Shown here piece after piece: positions 32,640 through 43,501 of a DNA stretch of 64,000 nucleotides. The DNA is from Lotus japonicus (Eukaryota > Streptophyta > Magnoliopsida > Fabales > Fabaceae): assembly GCF_012489685.1 (NCBI RefSeq), contig NC_080046.1, positions 58,456,195 to 58,520,194 of the forward strand, in the 5' to 3' direction. A program made the position numbers and the translations under genes. The notes below the pieces were generated by a model. That model saw only the letters and a list, made by a program, of their open reading frames with translations, had not been told where the DNA came from and did not search any database. Numbering within the stretch: position 1 is the stretch's first letter; each line of letters starts with the position of its first letter.

Positions 32640-32981
32640 TCAAGCGAATTCACACTGCTTGTAAGTGAGAGATTGCTTTCTTGGACTGATCACTATAGCA
32701 CAATCCATAGAGACCTGTACAGTTGAATAATTCAACATCGTTAATCTTTTGGCCAAAATTTGAAAGACCTAATTTGAAAAAGATGAAGATTGAGAGAGAG
32801 ACAGACAGATTACCTGAACACCAGGAGAATCGAAATGCATGACCCGGATCTTAGCTCCGACATCTCACAAGACCTGAAGGCTGACCCAGTCGTTAAGCGA
32901 AGCGTCTTTGATCAAATCAGCGGCGTCCGCCTGAAGCAAACTCATACGATCGACGGAGATGGTGGCGACAAGTAGTCTCAT
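32640..32981 (-). pseudogene. Broken two-exon gene fragment, unknown family
   Basis: Minus strand: exon 32814-32981 starts ATG and reads MRLLVATISVDRMSLLQADA, then ADLIKDASLNDWVSLQVL, has an in-frame TGA at 32865-32867, and continues DVGAKIRVMHFDSPGVQ to a CAG|GTAATC donor. After a 99-bp intron, exon 32640-32714 follows a TGTACAG acceptor and reads VSMDCAIVISPRKQSLTYKQ then CEFA and a stop. Codon usage and splice borders look like a real gene piece. I do not recognise the family. The nonsense codon makes it a likely pseudogene fragment. Confidence 0.45.
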
Positions 32982-33004
32982 ATTGTGAGCTTCCTGGAAG
33001 CACC

Positions 33005-33287
33005 CTAGAACCGAGGCTTTGCCGAGTGGGATTCTTCTGTGATCACCTGAATTACCTCCAGAACATTTTCGCGCCAGAGATTAAGCAGACCACCAGCCGA
33101 CCCCGTTGCAGGGACCAAACAATACTGCATCCCCAATGCTTTTGCCCACGAATCAATCATTTTCTCTCTATCTGATCCTAACTTTGTTTCTTGAATCAGA
33201 ACTACTCCTGGTCTTGCATTTGCAATATGCTTTGAAACAATATGCTTTGAAACTCCTGGTCTTGCATTTGCAATATGCTTTGTTTCT
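33005..33287 (-). pseudogene. LINE ORF2 endonuclease fragment
   Basis: Minus-strand reading gives VVLIQETKLGSDREKMIDSW, then GMQYCLVPATGSAGGLLNLW and RENVLEVIQV. QETK is the glutamate motif, and the SAGG/GGLLxLW segment is typical of the apurinic-like endonuclease of plant LINEs. It is cut on both sides. The N-terminal end carries a duplicated ACTCCTGGTCTTGCATTTGC block (33204-33235 and 33252-33283), which looks like filler at a repaired break. Confidence 0.75.
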
Positions 33288-33288
33288 T

Positions 33289-33644
33289 GATTCATTCACA
33301 TCTACATTTTCTTTTCATTTAATTTTTACCTACTCTTTTCTCTTATATTTCTTTTCTTTCCTTTTTTATATCTCTTGTTTCTTCATTTTTTCTTATCTGT
33401 TATGACTGCAAGTGGAAATGAAGTGTGAAACAAACTTTATCTATCAATCAATAAACTTACTATAGATATATGTGGATTATGTGTGGGGCAGTGGGGGCAA
33501 TTAAAACTGTAAAAGAAGAGAAGTTATACTATCTATGGGGCAATGAGGTCAAATTCTAGATATATTAGTATATATTACTACTACTATGTCAAAATTTTCG
33601 TGTGGGCATTTGCCCCCATAATGATATACGTGCATCCGTCATTG
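33289..33644. mobile_element. Truncated copy of the hAT element at 17191-18056
   Basis: Almost identical to 17701-18056 for 356 bases, with the same intact right end CCGTCATTG at 33636-33644. The left 510 bases of the element are missing; the left junction abuts the duplicated LINE block. No target duplication can be expected. Confidence 0.85.
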
Positions 33645-34770
33645 CTTGTGTTGTTCCCCGTCCTTGGCCATCTCCCCATCCTCATACAGTGCCTCTTCTG
33701 GATCTGCGTCTGATTGAGTCTTAACTGGCGCTTTCGAATCTTGCTTGAGCCCCGTCCAGTCGTGATATACTGAGAATTCCTTCTCAATCAGCACTCGGCA
33801 CATACTTCCGTCCACCTTGACGTCCATGGTTTGCTGCTCTATTAACGGATTTGTGGTATCCACCAAAACACGAGCAAAATCCAACCGTTCCTTTCGCGAT
33901 GTTATCCCATCAACACAGACAAAACTTCCCAAAACATTTTCCAATGGCCGCAAAAAAGCTAGTGTTCCATGCTCCTAACGGGACCTTCAACACCCTCACC
34001 CAAACCAAGAAGGATCTGCCCACTGATATACTTGTGCACGGATTGTACCACTCGAAGAACAAGTCTAAGACGCCTGAAGCTTCTTTCAAAGTAAAGATCA
34101 TGTCCTCTCTAGACTCAAACTCAAGCAGAACATCCCGCGCACCCATATGTTTCATCTTGAAGTTCGTTAATCCCTGCATAATGAGGCCATCATGAACAAC
34201 TTCCATGGTTTGAACATTGTACATAGTCACACAGGCGCATTTCTCGAGCCATAGCTTCTCCTCCTCCGTCATAGAATACATCAAGTTGGTGTTTATTTCA
34301 TCATCTCCAGGGGTTCTCACCATCTCTTCTCCCTTTCTTTTTGGTCTCCATACCTTCCCTCGTACTACATAGTTCTTTCTTGCATGTTGTTGAAGCTTAG
34401 GTGCCTCATCATTCCTCTCGATTGCTTGGTATTTTGCTTTCTTCACAACCAGATAAGCTCCTTCTAATCTCAGACCATTGTACATTCGAATAGCACTCTC
34501 AGCCTCTACATTGGTGTTATATCGAAGAAAACCAAACCTCAAGCGCCTTCCAACCTTCTTACGATTCTGAACATAAACATGTCTCAGTCCACCCGCTTTT
34601 GCAAAAATAGCCACAACCTTAGACCTTGTGACACCGTCACTCAAGCCATCCACAAAAACAGAAAAAGATCCTAATGTTGCCTCCCTCCGCCGCTCCCATA
34701 TCTGAGACCGCCGTCCAGGGCTTTTCTCTCGGTGGATAACAGGAGCCCTAGCAGAGTTCTCTCCTATCAT
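33639..34770 (-). pseudogene. LINE ORF1 (RRM and DUF4283-like), frameshifted
   Basis: The first part, from ATG 34770, contains an RRM: VFVDGLSDGVTRSKVVAIF (RNP2-like) and GRRLRFGFLRYNTNVEAESA (RNP1-like). It is followed by a DUF4283-like segment with MQGLTNFKMKHMGARDVLLE and SFLVWVRVLKVPLGAWN. The frame breaks around 33910-33953 and continues in another frame with VCVDGITSRKERLDFARVLV, the usual gag-like continuation. ORF1 proteins of plant LINEs bind RNA and form the retrotransposition particle. The end is lost at the hAT junction (33644). Confidence 0.8.
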
Positions 34771-34804
34771 TCTTTTTCCATTAACAAAAATTTATTCAAA
34801 ATAA

Positions 34805-35040
34805 CAGGTACAAATATTAAACCGAGGCACCCATTTTATGACAAACTTACCTTCTATTTTTGTGCCTTTAGTGGGCCTACCCGAAGGTTCACAGGCGGCA
34901 GAATATTTATTCCATAAGGGCTTGTTTGATTCAATCGTACCACGTAATCCTTTAAAAGGGATTCTAAGTGAGTTATTTCAGCTCCACGCTTTCTTTCCTT
35001 TGATTCAAAATGAAAAAGAAAGCAGATCCTATAATCATTT
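34805..35040 (+). pseudogene. Nuclear plastid DNA: psaI start joined to accD end
   Basis: The plus frame from ATG 34838 reads [14 protein letters not shown], the N-terminus of photosystem I subunit PsaI. It then continues without a break as [20 protein letters not shown] and [19 protein letters not shown], the C-terminus of AccD, the plastid acetyl-CoA carboxylase carboxyltransferase beta subunit. In plastid genomes accD lies upstream of psaI, so the order here is rearranged. The frame fusion is probably accidental. The flanks are a nuclear LINE and TA repeats, so this is a nuclear plastid insertion (NUPT), not the organelle. The left limit is approximate. Confidence 0.8.
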
Positions 35041-35080
35041 TTTTAATTTCTTTATATATATATTCTATACTCATTCTATA

Positions 35081-35143
35081 TACTCAATATATATATATAT
35101 ATATATATTGAGTTATACTTAGTATAATTTTTCATATATACTT

Positions 35144-35186
<43 letters not shown>
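35081..35186. repeat. (TA)n microsatellite
   Basis: Two long TA runs (about 35084-35108 and 35148-35186) separated by AT-rich DNA, next to the plastid fragment. Confidence 0.95.
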
Positions 35187-35189
<3 letters not shown>

Positions 35190-36184
35190 TTATTGCTCTT
35201 ATGTGATTCCTAATTGATTTTGTTTTGATTTATTATTATTTTTTGTTGAAGCTTGAATTTTTATTAGTCTAAGTTGAGTTTTTTAAAAAATTTAATGCGT
35301 TATTCAATTTTTTACTTGATCCGAATTTTTAATTTATGTATGTAGGTTTTATTTACTTAATTAACGCACATAATTTTGTATAATTAATGTATATAATCAA
35401 GTAATTGTAATTAAGGAATTATTACTAAGTTGTTGTTTGACTTTTTAAAAATAAATCGATGTAATTAATGTACTTAATTGTGATGGATGAATTTTGAAAT
35501 TAAATCAATGTTATTAATTTTGTTTTTTTAATTATAATTTAAAAGTATTTTAATTCGATTTTCCTAAATAGCAGTCAACGGTTTTAAGGAATATTTGTTA
35601 AAAATATTCCTTAAAAAATGTACTTTATCAAGGAAAGTTATTTAAGGAAAGATATTTTTAAGGAATATTCGTTAAAAATAATTTAATGTAATTAAGGCAG
35701 TTAGACTATTTTGTTATTTTGAATTTAATGTACTTTATCACGTTATTAATGCAATAAATTTGGTATTTTTTAATAAATATAATTTTTTTACGCATTAAAG
35801 GTTGAAAAAGACCTTTATTTAAATTTTAATTTTTTAAATGCTAAATATCATAAATGCGCTTGATTATTTATTGACTTGAAGTTAATGCAGAAAAAAATCA
35901 TTAAATGCATGACTAAAACACATAAATGTGTGTGACTATTTAAGGAATAAAAGTGAATGTAGGAAAAAGTCATCAAAATGCGTTTATTAATTTATAATGT
36001 GAGAATTTATGATTTTTAATCACTCCTTTAATTTATTTATTTATTATTAAATTCGTAGTGTAATATGTTTAAATACGATTGTTCAACAATATTTTTGGAC
36101 AATTAGTAAAGAAGCAAAACGTATAAAGAAAACCAATAAATTTTTGATGCCTCATAAATTTTACCGTCATACAAATTTCATAAA
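35187..36184. other. AT-rich DNA, probable Helitron 3' region
   Basis: No gene. It contains a perfect 15-bp inverted repeat TTTTAAGGAATATTT (35582-35596) / AAATATTCCTTAAAA (35602-35616) with a 5-base loop. No CTRR-plus-GC-hairpin terminus was found, so the end of the helicase-bearing Helitron is not located. Confidence 0.4.
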
Positions 36185-37619
36185 ATTCAGAATTATTTTG
36201 GATAGACTGATCGGAAATTGACGTCTTTCAAACTTAAACGGGTAACCTGAGACAGATGGAACCATGTCCATTCTTGGAATGAAAATGTCTTCTCCAATGT
36301 TGGTTCATGTTATTACAGTGACCTTTATAACATTTGTTCCAAGATCAGCCACTATTAGCCGCGTTCCATTGCATAAACCGGTTGCTTGATCTGTATTTCT
36401 TAATAGCATTATCAGAGCACCTTCCTTCAATATAATTTTGTGATTTGGTATTCCTGAGCATGTAATATCATTTAAGAATTATGTAGTAAACCACTCTGAT
36501 TGTAGTTCAGTGTCCTCGTCAGATTTTCAAGTGCTATCTGAGATTAAGTACTCTGTTGTATTACCTGGTAGTAAATCAAGCATAAAATAATTAACCTTAT
36601 CAACACATTCCAATGTAGGACACAATATGCATCGTTCTTCAAAAAACTTCTCAGTCTTCATGTTCTGCACCAAATTGGGATATGCAAAATCAACCAGGTC
36701 AAGAAGTGGATTTTCACTATCCTGTATCAAAAGATCTTCAAGAATTTCAATATCTGATTCACCACGCTCATTTGATTCGAAATCACCATAATCAAAAGAT
36801 CTTCTGTTGCAAGCTCTGGTGAACTTGTTGTGCGTAATCTCATGTTTTTAGTGAGCTTTAAAGATTTACAGTATTTCAAAAGATCAGAAGAATTTACTGT
36901 AACAGATACAATGCCTTGTCTTCCACCTTTTGGAATGACTGGAAGAATTTGTCTGAAGTCACCACCAAGAACTACAACTTTACCGCCAAATGGTTTGTCC
37001 ATGTTGCTTTCATCTTCTTGTCTCATGATATCGCGCAAAGTCCTATCAAGTGCCTGAAAACAATTCTTATTTAACATAGGAGCTTCATCCCATAAGATCT
37101 TGGCACAGATCAGTAAATTTTCCCTTAAACTACCTTGTTTGATGTTGCAAGTAGTTGTTTCATCGGTTTGCAATGGAATGCAAAATCTGGAATGTGCTGT
37201 TCTACGACCTGGCAACAACAAAGAAGCTATACCACTTGAAGCAACATTCATAACAATCATACCCATTGAACGGATGGCTGCAGATAATGTATTCCAGACA
37301 AAATTTTTGCCAGTTCCTCCTAATCCATACTAAAAGAAAAATCTGCCACTATCAGACAACACTGATTGTATTATGTTGTCATATACACCCTTCTGTTCTG
37401 CTGTCATCTTTGTTAGATAGGATGCATGTTTATTTGTCATTTCTTTTTTGTTGTAATTAAGCTCATCTACTATGAACTTGTTTTGAAACTGTTTCACATC
37501 ATGAAAAATTGGATAGGGCAGACAACTATGTTCCTTTAGAGATTTGCCATTTCTTTGAAGTATTTTCTCTATCTCAGCCAAACACAAATTTTGTAACTGA
37601 TCATCTTCAATATTTAGTC
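36185..37619 (-). pseudogene. Helitron PIF1-like helicase, C-terminal part, broken
   Basis: On the minus strand after a TTTTTCAG acceptor (exon begins 37619) the frame reads LNIEDDQLQNLCLAEIEKIL, typical of the segment before the helicase core. A TAG at 37330-37332 interrupts just before the Walker A motif GLGGTGKNFVWNTL. Next come NVASSGIASLLLPGRRTAHS, the Walker B region ILWDEAPML, and GGDFRQILPVIPKGGRQG. A frameshift near 36727-36800 is followed by LLDLVDFAYPNLVQNM, ILCPTLECVDKVNYFMLDLL and, further left, ATGLCNGTRLIVADLG-like and RRQFPISLS pieces. The final motif (INKSQGQ-like) is lost. Rolling-circle Helitron helicases unwind donor DNA; this copy cannot be functional. No HUH nuclease is visible upstream. 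Confidence 0.85.
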
Positions 37620-37639
37620 CTGAAAAAATCATCAAAGTT

Positions 37640-39074
37640 GATTTTTAATACCCCATAAAATTTGAAATTTATCATTTATTCATTTTAAAATTAGTAGCTG
37701 CGTGTAAATATTAGTACAGTAAGAAGTAATGTAGTAAAAAATTAATAGTATAATTAAAATTGTTATTTTGTAATGAATAGGATATAGTTTTTACTCTTTT
37801 TTGCACAGTCTAAAAATAATCAATGAATAAAAATTAAAGTTTTTAAAAGACCGTCCCTAAGGTTTTAAATATGGTAATATTTATAAAAAAAGGACATGAA
37901 CGTGAGTATTAAAAAGGGTAATATTTATAAAAAAGGAAATAACGCGGTTTTTTAAAACGAAAAGAATATAACAGTATATATGTATTAATAATTTTGAATT
38001 AAAATCATTAAAATTTGAGTTTTAAAACCTTTTTTCAAAGCGTTAAAGAATATTCGAAATTAAAGTTATGATCATTGCCTAACATTAATGTATTTTAAAC
38101 ACAATAAATAGGTGTGGAAAATACGTTTCTTTTTAATGAACGAAAATTTGTTGTCAATGTCTGTACTCCCTCTGTTCCTAAATCACTGAAACTATTTTTA
38201 GCTGAATTTTGTTCCTAATTATCTGTCACTTTACAAAGTTCAAGAGAGCATTAATTATACTTTACCAATTGTGCCCTTCATTTATTGGTGGTAGGAAGAT
38301 TGAAATGTTATAATTAATAAGAGAGATAAAGGGTATAATAGAAAGTTAAATAATACTTTTAATAAAACAAAAACATTAATTATTATTTCTTAATACTTGT
38401 GCAACAACCTTAAAATGTCAGTTATATAGCAACGGAGGGAGTATTATGTATTGACTAATAATTAATATTTTTAAAACCATTAAATAAGTGTATTAATGTT
38501 TTTTATCATTGACAAAAATTAGAATCTTGTAAATCAAATTAATGTAACGTATATGTAATTTCATTGACTAACAGTAATGTATTTAATAACATTAAATGAC
38601 AATAAACATCATTTTAAATTAATTACACATGAATAAAGGAGTTATATTGTATTTATAATTTTGAATTTAAATCATTAAAAATGATATTTAAAATCGTTTT
38701 TTTTTTCTTAAAACGTAACAGGATAATCGAAATTAATTTTTTGATCATTGACTAACATTAATGTTTTTTTAAAAAGTCAAATAGGTGTGTAAAATACATT
38801 TATATTTAAGGAACATATTTTTTTTAGCTAATGTTTTTATTGTTCATTGACTAATAATTAAGGAATGTTAAAAGCATTAAATAGTGGTATTAATGTTTTC
38901 TATCATTGACTAAAATTTGAATGTTGTAAATCAAATTAATTTAATGTATACGTAATTTCGTTGACTAACATTAATGTTTTTACTAACATTAAATAACGAT
39001 CAATTATAAACACCATTTTAAATTAATTACACATGAATAAAGTTCCTTTTTTTTTGAAAAGCATGAATAAAGTT
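37640..39074. other. AT-rich Helitron spacer, no gene
   Basis: Very AT-rich DNA with repeated phrases such as ATTGACTAACATTAATGT and a Stowaway MITE at 38166-38441. No coding frame is credible. Confidence 0.5.
38164..38443. mobile_element. Stowaway MITE
   Basis: The element 38166-38441 (276 bp) starts CTCCCTCTGTTCC and ends GCAACGGAGGGAG, flanked by TA at 38164-38165 and 38442-38443. AT-rich interior, no coding frame. Confidence 0.85.
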
Positions 39075-40821
39075 CTTTAATGTCTTTTATGATTTTAAAT
39101 AAGAAAATTAATATAATTAAGTGGTTTATATAAGGAAATTGAAGGAATTTAATAGTTAATTTCGAAAATATTTTCCCCAAATAAATAGTTAATGCATTAA
39201 AATTTATTTTATTATTTTAAATTTCTTTATTTAAAAAAATGAAAATAACATTTATTTCAAAAAGCATTTAATGTCTTTTATGATTTTAAATAAGGAAATT
39301 AATATAATTTAGTGGTTTATATAAGGAAATTGAAGGAAATAAACAATTAATTTCGAAAATATTTTCCTTAAATAAATAGTCAATGCATTAAAATTTATTT
39401 AATTATTTTAAATTTCCTTATTTGAAAAAAAAACGAAAATAACATTTATTCCATAAAACATTTAATGTCTTTTATGATTTTAAATAAGGAAATGCATATA
39501 ATTAAGTGGTTTATATAAGGAAATTAAAGGAAATAAATAATTAATTTAGTAAATATTTTCCTCAAATAAATATTCTATGCATTAAATTTTATTTAATTAT
39601 TTTTATTTTCTTTATTAAAAAAACGAAAATAGCATTTATTTCATAAAAAAATTGATGTCTTTTATGATTTTAAATAAGGAAATTAATATAATTAAGTGGT
39701 TTATATAAGGAAATTGAAGGAAATACATAATTAATTTAGAAAATAATTTCCATAAATAAATAGTTAATGCATTAAAATTTATTTAATTATTTTAAATTTC
39801 CTTATTTTAAAAAACGAAAATAGCATTTATTTTATAAAGCATTTATTGTCTTTTATGATTTTAAATAAGGAAATTAATATAATTAAGTGGTTTGTATAAG
39901 GAAATTGAAGGAAATAAACAATTAATTTCGAAAATATTTTCCTTAAATGAATAGTCAATGCATTGAAATTTATTTATTTATTTTAAGTTGTCAAAAAAAA
40001 AAACGAAAATAGCATTTATTTCATAAAGCATTTAATGTATTTTATGATTTTAAATAAGGAAATTAATATAATTAAGTGGTTTATATAAGGAAATTGAAGG
40101 AAATAATTAATTAATTTTGAGAATATTTTCCATAAATAAATAGTCGATGCATTAAAATTTATTAAATCATTTTAAATTTCCTATTTAAAAAAAAACGAAA
40201 ATATCATTTGTTTCATAAAACATTTAATGTATTTTATGATTTTAAATAAGGAAATTAATATAATTAAGTGGTTTATATAAGGAAATTGAAGGAAATAAAT
40301 AATTAATTTTTAGAATATTTTCCATATATAAATAGTCAATGCATTAAAATTTATTAAATTATTTTAAATTTCGTATTTAAAAAAAAATGAAAATAGCATT
40401 TATTTCATAAAGCATTTAATATCTTTTATGATTTTAAATAAGGAAATTAATATAATTAAGTGGTTTATACAAGGAAATTGAAGGAAATAAATAATTAATT
40501 TCGAGAATATTTTCCATAAATAAATAGTCAATACATTAAAATTTATTAAATTATTTTAAATTTCCTATTTAAAAAACGAAAATAACATTTATTTCATAAA
40601 GCATTTAATGTCTTTTATGATTTTAAATAAGGAAATTAATATAATTAAGTGGTTTATATAAGGAAATGGAAGGAAATAAATAATTAATTTCGAGAATATT
40701 TTCCATAAATAAATAGTCAATGCATTAAAATTTATTAAATTATTTTAAATTTCCTTATTAAAAAAAAAACAAAAATAACATTTATTTCATAAAGCATTTA
40801 ATGTCTTTTATGATTTTAGTG
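39075..40821. repeat. Tandem array, nine ~191-bp AT-rich units plus a partial
   Basis: The anchor (T)TTAATGTCTTTTATGATTTT recurs at 39080, 39271, 39465, 39655, 39846, 40035, 40227, 40419, 40608 and 40801, with spacing 189-194. Each unit also carries ATAAGGAAATT(A)AATATAATTAAGTGG, AAGGAAATxGAAGGAAATA and AATATTTTCC. Units are diverged by scattered changes and small indels. The array lies between the helicase and B3 pseudogenes of the Helitron. Confidence 0.9.
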
Positions 40822-41043
40822 ATGAAGGCAAGGAAAAAATTGTACGTGTAAAACAAAGGAAAAAAAAGTAAATCATGAGAACAATTCCATAATGAAAAAA
40901 TAACAATTAATCTTGGTTTTTATTTGATAAATAAAGTAAATCATGAGAACAATCCTCTCATTTAGATTGAGAAAAACAAAACAACGAAAAGATACCCAAG
41001 AAAAAACAACAACTGATTAAATTTTGGAATGAATAACAACTTA

Positions 41044-41965
41044 CTAAATATTTTCATACACCACCTTAACTTCAATAATTATATTTGCTATTCTTTCAAA
41101 CCTAAAACAAACTCATTCACCCCCTCTAATTTTCATTAATTTACAGAATTTTCTCCAACCAGATCCTATACGCGCATCAGTAGGTTTTGACGAAAGCAAG
41201 TTGCAGGGGATGTCATCTATTACACCAGTATGAAGTTGTACCGGAGATGTTCCAAAACTTAAAAAGAATGGAACGATCTGAGAAGGTAATAGCTGAAAAA
41301 AAAATGTGAAAACAATTATGAAATTGTAAAAATCATAATAAAACACATTGGAGTTAAAAAAATAAAGGAATACGAAAATTAAACTAACCAATTCGTATTG
41401 TGCACATTGACATGCAGTGAGGGCCAGTACCAACTGTGGATGTTTCCGTTCGTAAAAAACAACCACTTGAGATCCAAATCTATTTTTCCAAAAATATGGA
41501 CGATCCCTAGTATCAATGACCGGGACCAAAACCCGCGAGAACTCAAGGCCGTGTTCATGTGTAACCATAGAGAGACATCGATACTTGATCTGAGTAAAAT
41601 CTTCTTTCCAAATTGAAACATAAAAAATGTTAACATTTTCCATTTTTTTGAAAAGAAACCAACAGTTTAGGGTATCAAAGTTGTATAGCCATCGTAGACC
41701 TATCCAACCATTAGTCAAGCGGCATTCACCATTTTGATGGTGAAATTCAATTGTGCTATGAACACTCACGGGATCAATAATAATAATATATCCTTCAAGT
41801 ATCAAGGCTAAAAACAATATTAGGGTTAATAAAACATGAATATTGAAGGATTGAGATTAGATTACAATAACACACACCAAAGACATGAAAAATTGATTTG
41901 ATTTGAGAAAAAGTAGATACCTTTGTAAAGTCATGAAGAACAACGAAAGGAGATCTTGAAGCCAT
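41044..41965 (-). pseudogene. Two-B3-domain (REM-like) gene near Helitron 5' end
   Basis: The minus strand begins ATG at 41965 with MASRSPFVVLHDFTK and a possible donor. The next exon (about 41389-41790) contains RLTNGWIGLRWLYNFDTLNC then WFLFKKMENVNIFYVSIW, resembling the C-terminal half of a B3 domain. A 96-bp GT-AG intron (41293-41388) joins it to an exon with LLPSQIVPFFLSF and DARIGSGWRKFCKLMKIRGG, a second B3 domain. A TGA at 41113-41115 interrupts before VCFRFERIANIIIEVKVV, which completes the domain up to TAG at 41044. The first junction does not keep frame in my reading. B3 domains bind DNA in plant transcription factors. Assignment rests on weak but repeated pattern similarity; a profile search would decide. 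Confidence 0.5.
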
Positions 41966-42233
41966 GTAGGAAGGCTAAAAACAAAAAACGCACGAGATGG
42001 TGAAGGAACAGTGTAGGTTTAGGAGAAATCCAAATAATGGAGAGATGAATGAAGAATAAGAGTCTTACATAAGCGTTTAAATAGAGAGGGGTGTAGGTTA
42101 AGGAGAATGATGTACATTAAGAGGAAAGGAGGAATGATTGCCATGTATGATTTTTAATGGAATTAGCCAATCATGAGATGTCATGTAGGCGATGATTGGA
42201 CCTAGAAAAACCCCTGAATGTATATATTATGGA
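41966..42233 (-). promoter_or_regulatory. Helitron 5' end and B3 gene leader
   Basis: Between the Helitron 5' terminus (42233) and the B3 ATG lie 268 bases starting TCCATAATATATACATTC on the minus strand. This could serve as promoter and leader for the B3 gene. No specific element is certain. Confidence 0.35.
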
Positions 42234-43125
42234 TGCCTGTTGGAATAGAACCTGAGACTTCCAAGTTGGTTAAGTATTTTAATACCACTGTGCAACCATA
42301 CATTTAATTTATGTTGGCGGAGAAACAAATATATAACTTTTTTCAATTCGCAGAAATTATTGCGAACCCCACTAACAGTCACTGCCACCTCTAATTAGGA
42401 AGTTTTTTTTTTTCTTTTTTGAAAGTCTCTGTAACACCCCGATTTCGGTGGCGTCACTTTAGTAACCGAAAGTAAACTTAATGCGGAAAAACGTGAATAT
42501 ATTTTTTTTTTGATAATAACTAAGACAAAACTGAATTAAATAAAACCCAAATGCGAAAGGTAACAGAACTAATACACAATACATATAACATTCCCCGCTG
42601 TAAGTAGCGACCTCGTCACGAGTAACCTCCAGTGACGGAAAGTAGAAAAGTGTAACGCCCGTAGGCAAAATGTACAATCCCAAAATGTTAGGTCAAGTGT
42701 CAGCAACACAAGCCCTCAAAAATAAGAATAAGTCAGAGCTAGGACACTAACACCCAACCTTAATAGACTCTAATCACCCATCCCCCATACTTCCATCATC
42801 GACTCCCATCTGGTCATGCATGAAGTCCGGGTCCACGTCGAAGGCTCAATAGTAGTCATTTCGCTCCGGGTCTTCCCCGAACGACGAGGAATCACGGAAG
42901 AATCCACCAACGACATCTGACAAAAAGGGCATACATAGCCCCCCAAACACAGGTAGCACGTGCAAGGGTCAACTTACGGAATATAGGATAGAGAATACAA
43001 TACACCAGATAAAGTATAAGGGGTATATATATATATATATATGTTGTCTACATACATATAAGTTCTGCATTGTCTACCCTAAGGTTTAAACATAGCATGT
43101 TATCAAATCTCTAGTACAATTCCAT

Positions 43126-43253
43126 CATCAAAGCACATAACGATATCTATCAACATCTACTCATCAAAACACATAACGATGTTTATCAACATCAACTCAT
43201 CAAAACACATAACGATGTTTATCAACATCAACTTATCAAAACACATAACGATA
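43126..43253. repeat. 36-bp repeat, about 3.5 copies, in solo LTR
   Basis: The unit CATCAAAACACATAACGATG followed by TTTATCAACATCAACT recurs in tandem; the outer copies are diverged. Confidence 0.8.
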
Positions 43254-43501
43254 CAATTAGAGTGCATGATATGTCAATGCAACGTCACTCTTGACGGTTC
43301 CAGAAAGAATAGGCTGGGCACGTTTGAGTTGGTCCTAACACTGGCATTGTGTCGACCATAACCCCGGAGTGTCACTTACAACCTTGACATAGCCGGATCA
43401 GTCCTAACCCTGCGGGTCGACTTTTCCCTCCGCTATGCCCGACAATCAACAGGTCGATCCTAACCTCACGGTCGATCATATCCCCTGTCGATGTCCGAAT
43501 T

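Larger units (their letters stand above)
33000..34775 (-). mobile_element. Degenerate non-LTR retrotransposon (LINE), ORF1 and endonuclease pieces
   Basis: On the minus strand, from right to left, the block holds an ORF1 part (33639-34770) and an endonuclease part (33005-33295) in the order expected of a LINE. A 356-bp piece of a hAT element separates them and has replaced the end of ORF1 and the start of ORF2. Everything after the endonuclease fragment is missing. The element is therefore dead and internally deleted. Confidence 0.8.
35600..42233 (-). mobile_element. Degenerate helicase-bearing Helitron
   Basis: The 5' end on the minus strand is A|TCCATAATATATACATTC at 42233. Going leftwards come a two-B3-domain gene (41044-41965), a tandem array of about 191-bp units, and a PIF1-type helicase pseudogene (36185-37619). 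No Rep (HUH) nuclease domain is seen, so it is not autonomous now. The right flank from 42234 on matches a paralogous copy at about 51454-51760, which supports the 5' junction. The left end shown is nominal because no 3' terminus was found. Confidence 0.55.

Noticed and set aside
34838..35122. A functional psaI or accD gene
   Set aside because: Only the first 14 residues of PsaI and the last part of AccD are present, out of plastid order and flanked by nuclear repeats.
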